DNA of 34,835 nucleotides from Burkholderiales bacterium (lineage in GTDB: Bacteria > Pseudomonadota > Gammaproteobacteria > Burkholderiales > Burkholderiaceae_C), in NCBI GenBank assembly GCA_028869095.1, contig JAGWTE010000005.1, positions 1 through 34,835 on the forward strand. Reading direction: 5' to 3'. The notes beneath the pieces are model-generated. The model was not told the DNA's origin, did no database searches, and saw only the letters and a program-made list of their open reading frames with translations. Positions 18,951 through 27,110 of this stretch are shown piece by piece. Every line of letters starts with the position of its first letter. The first letter of the stretch is position 1. Position numbers and translations under genes: made by a program.

Positions 18951-19028
18951 GATGTTTCTCTTTCTTGGAAATAACTCAGCGGGGAAGCCATGTGCCGGTG
19001 GCCATGGCTTTCTTCTTCACAACAGATA

Positions 19029-19835
19029 TCAGGTCAGCTGGCTGTAGAGACTGGTCACGTGATCCATCAGCGTCAGCAGCCGTTCACTGGATGCAAACAC
19101 CTCGACGGCGTGTTTCTTCGTGTTGGTGGCCTCCGTCAGGCGCTGCAAGGCGTTGTCAAAAAAGACCCATTGCTGCGAAGCAATCTCGATTTCTTGACGG
19201 ATCTGATTGGTGGCCTCGGGCGCATCTGCCAACACGGTCAAGGCCCGTTGAAATTCATCACGGGCTTTGTTTAACTCGTTGACTTGATCGGGAACCAGCG
19301 CGCCCCAGCGATTGCTCAAGTAGTACTTGGCCATGCGCTGCGACAGCATCCGCTGGCGTCCGGCCAGGTTCACCAACTTGCCAACCGAGTGGCCTGAGAA
19401 CTTCTCCAACTGGACCGTTCCTTGGTTGGCCAAGGCCAGGACCATGTTGTCCAGCTTGATCAGCGAAGGCGTGGTGTTGACGGCGGGCGATGCCCCCACC
19501 AACACGCCCTTGTATTCGCTCCAAATGGATTCGAGCGCCGAATAGGTCGACTTGATTTCGGCGTTAGGGGCGAACGCTTTGAGTTCAACGAACTGTCGAT
19601 CAAACAAGGCCATCGAATCAAACAAGATCTTTTCAGCCTTGCTGGATTCAACGTCCTGGCCGACCGCCAGCCACGCTTTGGCCATGCGCTGGGACAGCAT
19701 GCGCTGGCGCCCCGCCTTGTTGATGGCCTCGTTGATTCCATTGATTTGAGCCACAGCAGGGAACGCTGCCATGGCCACGCCTGCGGCGACGCCGCATTTC
19801 AAGATATGTCTACGGGAGTACAACACTGGGATCAC
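19029..19835 (-). CDS. Exported protein with two PilJ/NarX-like N-terminal-type (P-box) segments
   Basis: SRRHILK twin-arginine-like signal and AFPAVAQ; AGRQRMLSQRMAK occurs twice. Confidence 0.85.
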   Translation of the reverse strand: MIPVLYSRRHILKCGVAAGVAMAAFPAVAQINGINEAINKAGRQRMLSQRMAKAWLAVGQDVESSKAEKILFDSMALFDRQFVELKAFAPNAEIKSTYSALESIWSEYKGVLVGASPAVNTTPSLIKLDNMVLALANQGTVQLEKFSGHSVGKLVNLAGRQRMLSQRMAKYYLSNRWGALVPDQVNELNKARDEFQRALTVLADAPEATNQIRQEIEIASQQWVFFDNALQRLTEATNTKKHAVEVFASSERLLTLMDHVTSLYSQLT

Positions 19836-19849
19836 CTGTCAATTTCCGG

Positions 19850-22282
19850 TCAGATTGATAAGGGTTCAAACTGACGGGTATCGACCTTGGCGCGATCGAA
19901 GTCGAACCAGGGATCCGGTTCCCCGTCGAGAGAGAACTGGAGCTTGGCCCAAAGGGCTTGGCGATACTCAGGGTTTTCCAGTATCTTGGCTTTGACGTAA
20001 TCCAAACCAACGCGGCTCACATAGTGGCAAGTGCGCTCCAAATACCAACCTTCTTCGCGGTATAGCTGCAAGAACGCGCCGGAGTACTCCAACACCTCTT
20101 GCGGTGTCTTGACCTTCACAAAGAAGTGCGCCACCTCGGTTTTGATGCCGCCGTTGCCAGCCACATACAACTCCCAGCCAGAGTCGACCCCGATCACGCC
20201 CACGTCCTTGATGCCGGCTTCAGCGCAGTTGCGGGGGCAGCCCGACACGGCCAGCTTGACCTTGTGGGGGGCATACATGCGCCACAACGCCTTTTCCAAG
20301 TCCTTGCCCATTTGGGTGGAGTCTTGCGTGCCAAAACGACACCACTCGCTGCCCACGCAGGTCTTCACGGTGCGCAGGCCCTTGGCGTAGGCGTGGCCGC
20401 AAGGCATGCCAATGTCTTTCCAGACATTGACCAGGTCTTCTTTCTTTACGCCCAGCAAGTCGATGCGCTGGCCGCCCGTGACCTTGACCGTTGGGATCTT
20501 GTACTTGTCCACGGCATCAGCAATGCGGCGCAGCTCGTCTGCTGTGGTCTCGCCGCCCCACATGCGGGGCACGACCGAGTACGTGCCATCCTTTTGGATG
20601 TTGGCGTGGCTGCGCTCGTTGATCAGGCGGCTTTGTGGGTCGTCTTGCGCCTCTTTGGGCCAAGTGCTGATCAGGTAGTAGTTGATGGCCGGGCGGCAGC
20701 TGGCACAACCATTGGCCGTGCGCCAGCCCAAGGTCTTGTAGACGCCATCGATGGTGAGGATCTTTTGATCGCGGATGGCCTCGCGCACATCCTGGTGGCT
20801 GTGGTCGGTGCAGCCGCACATCGCCTTCTTCTTGGGCGTGGCCGAATAGTCGCCGCCAGCGGTGAACATGATCAGTTGTTCAACCAAGCCGGTGCAGGAT
20901 CCGCAAGACGCGCTGGCCTTGGTGTGCTTGCGCACTTCGTCCAGGGTGAACAGGCCCTTGTCCTTGATCGCCTTGCAGATGGCACCCTTGGTGACGCCGT
21001 TGCAGCCGCAAACCTCGTCAGTGTCGGCCATCGCGGCGGCCTTGTTGTGGCCTTCGTGGCCGGTGTCGCCAATGTTGGACTCGCCAAACATCAGGCGATC
21101 ACGCTTGTCGCGGATGCAATTGCCTTCGCGGATCAGCTTGAAGTAGTAGCTGCCATCCACCGTGTCGCCATACAGGCAGGCGCCCACCAGCTTGTTGTCC
21201 TTGATGACCAGCTTTTTGTAGACGCCGCCAAAGGGGTCGGACAAAACCATCTCTTCGGTGCCGTCGCCACCCATGAAGTCGCCCGCCGAGAACAGATCAA
21301 TGCCGGTGACCTTCAGCTTGGTCGAGGTTTGCGAGCCGGTGTAGCGGCCGATGCCGAACATGGCCAAGTGGTTCGCGCACACCTTGCCTTGCTCAAACAA
21401 GGGGGCGACCAGGCCGTAGGCAATGCCACGGTGCGCTGCGCATTCGCCGACCGAATACACGCGAGGGTCGGTCACGGTTTGCATGGTGTCGGTCACCACG
21501 ATGCCACGGTTGCAATGCAGGCCAATCTTTTCAGCCAGTTCGGTGTTGGGGCGGATACCGGCAGCCATGACGACCAGGTCGGCCGGCACTTCGGTGCCGT
21601 CTTTGAACTTGACCGCCTTGACGCGATCGTCTTCGCTGCCCACCAACTCTTGCGTTTGCGCGCCGATGCGGAACTGCAAACCACGCTCTTCCAGCGAACG
21701 TTGCAGCATCTTGCCCGCCACGTCGTCCAGCTGGCGCTCCATCAGCCAGGGGGCAATGTGCACCACCGTCACGCTCATGCCGCGCAGCATCAAACCGTTG
21801 GCCGCTTCCAGGCCCAGCAAGCCGCCGCCGATGACCACGGCGTGCTTGTGCGTCTTGGCCGTGTCGATCATCGTGTTGGTGTCGGCGATGTCGCGGTATG
21901 CGATCACGCCCTTCAAGTCCTTGCCGGGCACGGGCAAGATGAAGGGGTTCGACCCTGTGGCGATCAGCAGGCGGTCGTATTCGGCTTCCGTGCCATCCTC
22001 GGCGATGACCACCCGACGGGTACGGTCCACGTGCGTCACCTTCTTGTGGGTGTGCAGCGTGATGCCGTGCTCAGCGTACCAATCCAGAGGGTTGAGAATG
22101 ATCTCGTCGATCGTTTGTTCGCCCGCCAGCACGGGTGACAGCAAAATGCGGTTGTAGTTGGGATGAGGCTCAGCGCCGAATACGGTGATGTCGTACAAGT
22201 CGGGGGCGACCTTCAACAGCTCTTCCAGGGCGCGAACCCCAGCCATACCGTTGCCGATCAAAACAAGCTTCATCTTCTTCAT
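19850..22282 (-). CDS. nirB: NAD(P)H nitrite reductase large subunit
   Basis: KLVLIGNGMAGVRALEELL FAD domain, BFD-like Cys motifs, siroheme/4Fe-4S motifs TCVGSEWCRFG and SGCPRNCAEA. Confidence 0.97.
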   Translation of the reverse strand: MKKMKLVLIGNGMAGVRALEELLKVAPDLYDITVFGAEPHPNYNRILLSPVLAGEQTIDEIILNPLDWYAEHGITLHTHKKVTHVDRTRRVVIAEDGTEAEYDRLLIATGSNPFILPVPGKDLKGVIAYRDIADTNTMIDTAKTHKHAVVIGGGLLGLEAANGLMLRGMSVTVVHIAPWLMERQLDDVAGKMLQRSLEERGLQFRIGAQTQELVGSEDDRVKAVKFKDGTEVPADLVVMAAGIRPNTELAEKIGLHCNRGIVVTDTMQTVTDPRVYSVGECAAHRGIAYGLVAPLFEQGKVCANHLAMFGIGRYTGSQTSTKLKVTGIDLFSAGDFMGGDGTEEMVLSDPFGGVYKKLVIKDNKLVGACLYGDTVDGSYYFKLIREGNCIRDKRDRLMFGESNIGDTGHEGHNKAAAMADTDEVCGCNGVTKGAICKAIKDKGLFTLDEVRKHTKASASCGSCTGLVEQLIMFTAGGDYSATPKKKAMCGCTDHSHQDVREAIRDQKILTIDGVYKTLGWRTANGCASCRPAINYYLISTWPKEAQDDPQSRLINERSHANIQKDGTYSVVPRMWGGETTADELRRIADAVDKYKIPTVKVTGGQRIDLLGVKKEDLVNVWKDIGMPCGHAYAKGLRTVKTCVGSEWCRFGTQDSTQMGKDLEKALWRMYAPHKVKLAVSGCPRNCAEAGIKDVGVIGVDSGWELYVAGNGGIKTEVAHFFVKVKTPQEVLEYSGAFLQLYREEGWYLERTCHYVSRVGLDYVKAKILENPEYRQALWAKLQFSLDGEPDPWFDFDRAKVDTRQFEPLSI

Positions 22283-22328
22283 GAACAGCTCCTCAGCGCG
22301 GAGACAGAAATCGTTATGACCTAGATCA

Positions 22329-22344
22329 AGCAAAAACAAGGCCA
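22329..22344 (-). promoter_or_regulatory. Sigma54-like -24/-12 promoter of nirB
   Basis: Minus strand TGGCCTTGTTTTTGCT: GG-N10-GC spacing, TGGC and TTGC intact. Confidence 0.6.
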
Positions 22345-22426
22345 GCTTGTTTGTAGTGCGGGATTACTCGGATTGCACCGTGCGTGGGCTTGAAACTTGC
22401 GCGCGATAAGGCCTGGCCCGATTGGG

Positions 22427-22443
22427 TGCACCAATGTGGTGAC
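22427..22443. promoter_or_regulatory. NtrC-like binding site
   Basis: TGCACCA-ATG-TGGTGAC; core GCACCA-N3-TGGTGA matches 11/12 of GCACCA-N3-TGGTGC. Confidence 0.6.
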
Positions 22444-22478
22444 TCAAGGGTGCCTTAGCCTCAGAAAACAAGGACAGC

Positions 22479-24215
22479 ATGAGTTTTGACTTGGACATCG
22501 GGTACGCCAGCCAGAAAGGCCCGCGCACCGATTTGGAAGATTTCGCAGCCGTCGGCCAACCCTCGCCCCATGAAGAGGCATGGGGTGTGGTGGCGGCCAT
22601 TGCCGATGGCGTGTCTGCAGGCGGCTTGGGCCGCGAGGCCGCGCAAACGACCGTGATGGCTTTGCTGCAGGACTACTACGCCACGCCCGCCACCTGGGAC
22701 ACGACGGTGGCCTTGGACCGCGTCATCGCTGCGCAAAACGCCTGGTTGGCAGACCACAACCGCCGACGCGCGGGCCACAAGCAAGACGGTGCGGCTCAAG
22801 CAGCCATGACCACCTTGACCGCCGTCGTGTTGCGCGGTCACAGCTACACCCTGGCGCATGTGGGCGACAGCCGAGCCTACTTGATCCGTGGGGGCGACTG
22901 CGTGCAGCTCACCCAAGATCACACCCTTGGCACCCTTGAATTTCAAAATGGCTTGACTCGCGCCGTGGGCTTGGACGATGGCCTTCGCGTGGACTACGAA
23001 GAGGGCGAGCTGCAGATCGGCGACACCTTTGTGTTGACCACCGATGGCGTGCACGGTGTGCTCAAGCGTCAAGCCGTGCTGGATCTGGCGCGAGATGGGT
23101 CTGCACAGGACGCCAGCGAAGCCTTGGTGGCCAAAGCCTTGGCCGCCAATGGCCGCGACAACGCTACTGCCTTGGTGATTCGGGTCAAAGGCTTGGCCGC
23201 AGCGCGGCTGGAGGATGCCCACCGCCGGGGGCGCCAACTGCCGGTTCCGGCCAAGCTCGTGGCGGGGGATACCTTGGACGGTTTGACGGTCGATGCCTGC
23301 GTGTTTTCAAACGGCGTGCACCGTGTCTACAAGGTTCGCGATACAGCGCGTGGGCTGACCTATGCGCTCAAAACCTTGCACGAAGCCCGAGCCAGTGACC
23401 CCGAAGAGCGCGCCATGCTGGCGCACGAGGCCTGGTTGGGCGCGCGGGTCACGGAGCGCAAAGACACCGGGCTGGTGCGCGTGTATGAACCGGTTGACCC
23501 CAGTTGCTTCTACACGCTGTTTGAATGGGTCGATGGCGCCATGCTCAGCGACATGTTGGCGCGCAAGCAGGCCTTCAGTGTGACCGACGTGGTGGCAGGC
23601 ATTTCAGACGTGGTGCGGGCCTTGGGTCGCTTGCACCAATTTGGCGTCATCCACCGTGATGTCAAACCGGAGAACGTGCTCAAAGGCGTCGATGGCCAAT
23701 GGCGTTTGATGGATCTGGGGGTGGCACTGTCGGGTAAAGAGCCGGAGTCCTTGAAAGTGCTCCACGCCGGAACGCCCAGCTACATGAACCCCGAACAATG
23801 GGATGACGACCCTGCGGTCTCTCGGGCTGATTCACAAAGCGATCTGTTCGCTTTGGGGGTGACGCTGTATCAATGGTTGACCGGGCGCCTGCCTTACGGT
23901 GAGGTGGAGCCTTACCAGACAGGGCGATTCAGGCGTGTCAACCCGATCGCTCCCTCGCGCTTGCGCCCGGATGTGCCGATCTGGTTGGATCACATCGTGC
24001 TCAAGGCCATTGCCAAAGACAAAAAGCAGCGCTTTGAAACGGCGGAAGAAATGCTGCTGGCGCTGGACCGTGGTGCCTCCCGGCCTTTGTCTGCTTTGGC
24101 CGCGACCCCTTTGGTGGGACGCGATCCCGCTGATTTGTGGAAGGTGGCGTTGGCTGTGTCCGTGCTGCTCAATTTGTTGCTGGTCTACTGGTTGATGTTC
24201 CTGCCTAAAGGGTGA
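22479..24215 (+). CDS. Bifunctional PP2C phosphatase / Ser-Thr protein kinase with C-terminal TM
   Basis: PP2C motifs (AIADGVSAGGLG, VGDSRAYLI, GRDNATALVIRV) then kinase motifs (YALKTL, HRDVKPENV, MDLGVA, GTPSYMNPEQW); terminal hydrophobic helix. Confidence 0.95.
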   Translation: MSFDLDIGYASQKGPRTDLEDFAAVGQPSPHEEAWGVVAAIADGVSAGGLGREAAQTTVMALLQDYYATPATWDTTVALDRVIAAQNAWLADHNRRRAGHKQDGAAQAAMTTLTAVVLRGHSYTLAHVGDSRAYLIRGGDCVQLTQDHTLGTLEFQNGLTRAVGLDDGLRVDYEEGELQIGDTFVLTTDGVHGVLKRQAVLDLARDGSAQDASEALVAKALAANGRDNATALVIRVKGLAAARLEDAHRRGRQLPVPAKLVAGDTLDGLTVDACVFSNGVHRVYKVRDTARGLTYALKTLHEARASDPEERAMLAHEAWLGARVTERKDTGLVRVYEPVDPSCFYTLFEWVDGAMLSDMLARKQAFSVTDVVAGISDVVRALGRLHQFGVIHRDVKPENVLKGVDGQWRLMDLGVALSGKEPESLKVLHAGTPSYMNPEQWDDDPAVSRADSQSDLFALGVTLYQWLTGRLPYGEVEPYQTGRFRRVNPIAPSRLRPDVPIWLDHIVLKAIAKDKKQRFETAEEMLLALDRGASRPLSALAATPLVGRDPADLWKVALAVSVLLNLLLVYWLMFLPKG

Positions 24216-24232
24216 AAAGGGCAGAACCATAA

Positions 24233-24265
24233 AAAAAGCCCCAAGCTTGTGCCTTGGGGCTTTTT
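24233..24265. terminator. Bidirectional rho-independent terminator between convergent genes
   Basis: aaaaagccccaag-cttgtgc-cttggggcttttt, A-run and T-run on both sides. Confidence 0.88.
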
Positions 24266-24309
24266 CATGTGCCGCACATGTGCGGCCCATGTGCGGCCCA
24301 TGTGCTTCA
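24266..24309. repeat. Four 11-bp tandem CATGTGC-units, first two forming a 16-bp palindrome
   Basis: catgtgccgca catgtgcggcc catgtgcggcc catgtgcttca; gccgcacatgtgcggc at 24271-24286 is a perfect palindrome. Confidence 0.75.
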
Positions 24310-24336
24310 TGGGCGCGCGGATGGTGCGTTCGGGCC

Positions 24337-25593
24337 TCAGGCCTTCACGGTGTTGTCGCGGTAAGCGCCCGAGGTGCTACCGGTGGTGCGTGCGCGGCCA
24401 CCCTTTTCAGCCCAGGTGCGGGTCCAGCGGATTTGCATGACGCGCATCATCACCAGAGACAGCACAGCCAGCACGGCAATCGCGACGAAGCCACCGAGGT
24501 AGCTGCCCGTGTGCGTCTTGGCCAGGCCCATGGCGTTGGGGACCAAACCGCCGCCCAGGGCGCCAATTTCACCAATCATCGAACCGGCCACAGCAGTGGT
24601 CAGAGGCCAGCGCAGGGGCACCAGTTGGAACAGGGCGCCATTGCCCGTACCCAGGGCCGCAAAGCACAGCATCAGCAGCAGGGTCGTCAAGATCAACGAA
24701 TCACCAGCCATGCCAGCCAGGACCAGGGAGATCGCCACGGTGATGATCACCACGGTCAAGGTGTTCACGCCGCCCCAACGGTCGGAGATCCAGCCGCCAA
24801 AGATGCGCAGCGCGGCAGCCATGAAAGCAGCCAGCATGGTCAACTGACCGGCTTGCACCTTGCTCACATGGAATTGCTCGTAGTAGTAGCTGGGCAGGAA
24901 GGAGGTCAAACCAATGAAACCGCCAAAGGTCACGCCGTAGATGATGCTGAAGGCCCAGCCATCTTTTTCAAACAAACAGGCAATGTGCTCGCGGAACGAA
25001 GCGTGGGCGTCGCGGTCAGGTGGTTCTTTGGCGAAGAAAATCATCACCAGCATGGGCAGGCAGATCGCGATGGCGGCAAAACCATAGACCGTTTGCCAGC
25101 CGTAGGCTTGGGCCAGGGGAGGGGCCACCAGCACCGACACAGCCGTGCCGACGTTACCCGCGCCCACCAAACCCATGGCCAGCCCCTTGTACTTGGGTGG
25201 GAACCAGCCAGAACCCAGCGACAGCGCCACGCCGAAACTGGCGCCCGCGATACCCAGCAGTGCACCCATGGCCAAGAGGTTGTCAAAGGTGTGCACGTAA
25301 AAGTAGCCATAAATCATGGCGACGGCGATCATGCTCATCTCGACCAGGGTCGCTGCTTTGCGGCCCACATACTGCGCCAGGATGCCCAGCGGAAAGCGCA
25401 TGAATGCGCCCGCAAAAATCGGGATCGACAGCATCAGCCCCTTCTGCGCAGCCGTCAGCTTCAGGTCTTCGGTGATGAAGGGGGCCATGGCGCCATTCAT
25501 CACCCAGATGCAGCACGAAAACGCAAAGTACAGAAACGATGCAAACAAGGTTGGGGCGTGCCCCGCCTTCAGGAAGGATTTGAAATCTGACAT
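24337..25593 (-). CDS. NarK/NasA-type MFS nitrate/nitrite transporter
   Basis: MFS topology; nitrate-signature-like segments [21 protein letters not shown] and [20 protein letters not shown]. Confidence 0.92.
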   Translation of the reverse strand: MSDFKSFLKAGHAPTLFASFLYFAFSCCIWVMNGAMAPFITEDLKLTAAQKGLMLSIPIFAGAFMRFPLGILAQYVGRKAATLVEMSMIAVAMIYGYFYVHTFDNLLAMGALLGIAGASFGVALSLGSGWFPPKYKGLAMGLVGAGNVGTAVSVLVAPPLAQAYGWQTVYGFAAIAICLPMLVMIFFAKEPPDRDAHASFREHIACLFEKDGWAFSIIYGVTFGGFIGLTSFLPSYYYEQFHVSKVQAGQLTMLAAFMAAALRIFGGWISDRWGGVNTLTVVIITVAISLVLAGMAGDSLILTTLLLMLCFAALGTGNGALFQLVPLRWPLTTAVAGSMIGEIGALGGGLVPNAMGLAKTHTGSYLGGFVAIAVLAVLSLVMMRVMQIRWTRTWAEKGGRARTTGSTSGAYRDNTVKA

Positions 25594-25653
25594 GAGTAAC
25601 CTCAGCGTTGTTGGCTCAGCCTTCGTTGGCCAAGTCCTTGTGCAGGGTCCTAA

Positions 25654-25669
25654 AGCGAGATCCGTGCCA
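25654..25669 (-). promoter_or_regulatory. Sigma54-like promoter of the nitrate transporter gene
   Basis: Minus strand TGGCACGGATCTCGCT: perfect TGGCACG, N4, TCGC; GG-N10-GC spacing. Confidence 0.6.
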
Positions 25670-25678
25670 GCGCAGTGC

Positions 25679-25693
25679 GCTTCACTTTGGTGC
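25679..25693. promoter_or_regulatory. Possible NtrC-like half-conserved palindrome
   Basis: GCTTCA-CTT-TGGTGC, 10/12 of GCACCA-N3-TGGTGC. Confidence 0.4.
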
Positions 25694-25807
25694 GCGATCC
25701 GTGAGCAGAAAATCAAGCGCCCTGCGCTGGCTCAAAAACCATCCGCGCTGGTGGTGTCAGAAATGCCCCGCGATCGGGGACAATCCGCTCAGTTCACAGG
25801 AGATTGC

Positions 25808-26377
25808 ATGAGCATCAAGTCTGATCGCTGGATCCGCCGCATGGCCGAAGAGCACGGCATGATCGAGCCGTTTGAGCCCGGCCAGGTCCGCCAGTCGGCC
25901 GATGGCCAGAAAATTGTCAGCTACGGCACCAGCAGCTACGGATATGACATCCGTTGCGCCCCCGAGTTCAAGGTCTTCACCAACATCCACTCCACGGTGG
26001 TCGACCCCAAGAACTTCGACGAAAAGAGTTTTGTCGACATCCATAGCGATGTCTGCATCATCCCGCCCAACAGCTTTGCGCTGGCCCGCACGGTGGAGTA
26101 CTTCCGCATTCCCCGTAACGTGCTGACCATCTGCCTGGGCAAAAGCACCTACGCGCGCTGCGGCATCATCGTCAACGTGACCCCGTTCGAGCCCGAGTGG
26201 GAAGGCTACGTCACGCTCGAATTCAGCAACACCACACCGCTGCCCGCCAAGATTTACGCGGGCGAGGGTTGTGCTCAGGTGCTGTTCTTTGAAAGCGATG
26301 AGGTCTGCGAAACCAGTTACCGAGACCGAGGCGGGAAGTACCAAGGCCAGACCGGCGTGACCCTGCCCAAAACCTGA
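25808..26377 (+). CDS. dcd: dCTP deaminase
   Basis: [28 protein letters not shown]...SSYGYDIRC...[27 protein letters not shown] aggag. Confidence 0.97.
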   Translation: MSIKSDRWIRRMAEEHGMIEPFEPGQVRQSADGQKIVSYGTSSYGYDIRCAPEFKVFTNIHSTVVDPKNFDEKSFVDIHSDVCIIPPNSFALARTVEYFRIPRNVLTICLGKSTYARCGIIVNVTPFEPEWEGYVTLEFSNTTPLPAKIYAGEGCAQVLFFESDEVCETSYRDRGGKYQGQTGVTLPKT

Positions 26378-26644
26378 TCGGGGTCAATAAAGGGGGCTTC
26401 GCGTTAAATTCCCCCGTAATGAGTGTGCAACAACTCATTACGTTCAGTTACGATTATCGGGTCGGCATTGAGCACTTTCGGGTGCCCTGCCACTGACCCT
26501 GCGTCTCCAAGACAGTCGCCAACCCGGTCCGCCGGGGGCAAATAAACAAAAGCAGTAGGTGGTATTGGCGTTTCGCGCCAAAAGCGAGCCTTTCGAGGTT
26601 CGTCGGGCGTCGTCTGGCATCAATGTCACCGTTGTACTTTTTGT

Positions 26645-27043
26645 TTGAGTGCCCCTCCGATGCGTCGTCCGCTCCAGTCCCCTGCGTTGATCAACGCGTT
26701 TTACGACAGCCTGCGCCCCGAGCAGCGCGATACCGCGCAGGCCATGCACAAGGCCATTCTTGAGGCCGCGCCTCAACTGCGTCCTGAGGTCAAGTGGGGC
26801 AATCTGTGCTTCATCAACGATGGCGACAACGTCATGGCCATCGTGCTGCACAAAGCCAACGCGCACCTGCAAGTCTTCAACGGTGTGCAACTGGTGGCGG
26901 ACTTTCCTGAGTTGGATGGCGCAGGCAAGGGCATGCGTCACATCAAGGTTCGCTATCGCCAGCCGGTTGACGACCAACTCGTCAGGGAATTGACTCAAGC
27001 CTGCCTACATGCCTGGGGGCGCTCGACACCCAAGTGGGGTTAA
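26645..27043 (+). CDS. DUF1801-like protein (start TTG 26645 or ATG 26660)
   Basis: PEVKWGNLCFINDGDNVMAIVLHKANAHLQVFNGVQL; start uncertain. Confidence 0.7.
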   Translation: MSAPPMRRPLQSPALINAFYDSLRPEQRDTAQAMHKAILEAAPQLRPEVKWGNLCFINDGDNVMAIVLHKANAHLQVFNGVQLVADFPELDGAGKGMRHIKVRYRQPVDDQLVRELTQACLHAWGRSTPKWG

Positions 27044-27110
27044 TCACACACCGCAGGTGGCGAGGGACCCAGGCTTGATAGGATGACCAAGAACAAGCTT
27101 TAACCCGGAC

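Noticed and set aside
20099-22138. 679-aa plus-strand ORF opposite nirB
   Set aside because: Shadow ORF; the nirB frame is unambiguous.
22413-22430. Plus-strand TGGCCCGATTGGGTGCA as a sigma54 promoter for the kinase gene
   Set aside because: GG-to-GC spacing is 11, not 10, and it overlaps the NtrC-like site.
24247-25590. 447-aa plus-strand ORF opposite the nitrate transporter
   Set aside because: Shadow ORF, Gln/His/Gly-rich; the minus strand encodes clear MFS motifs.
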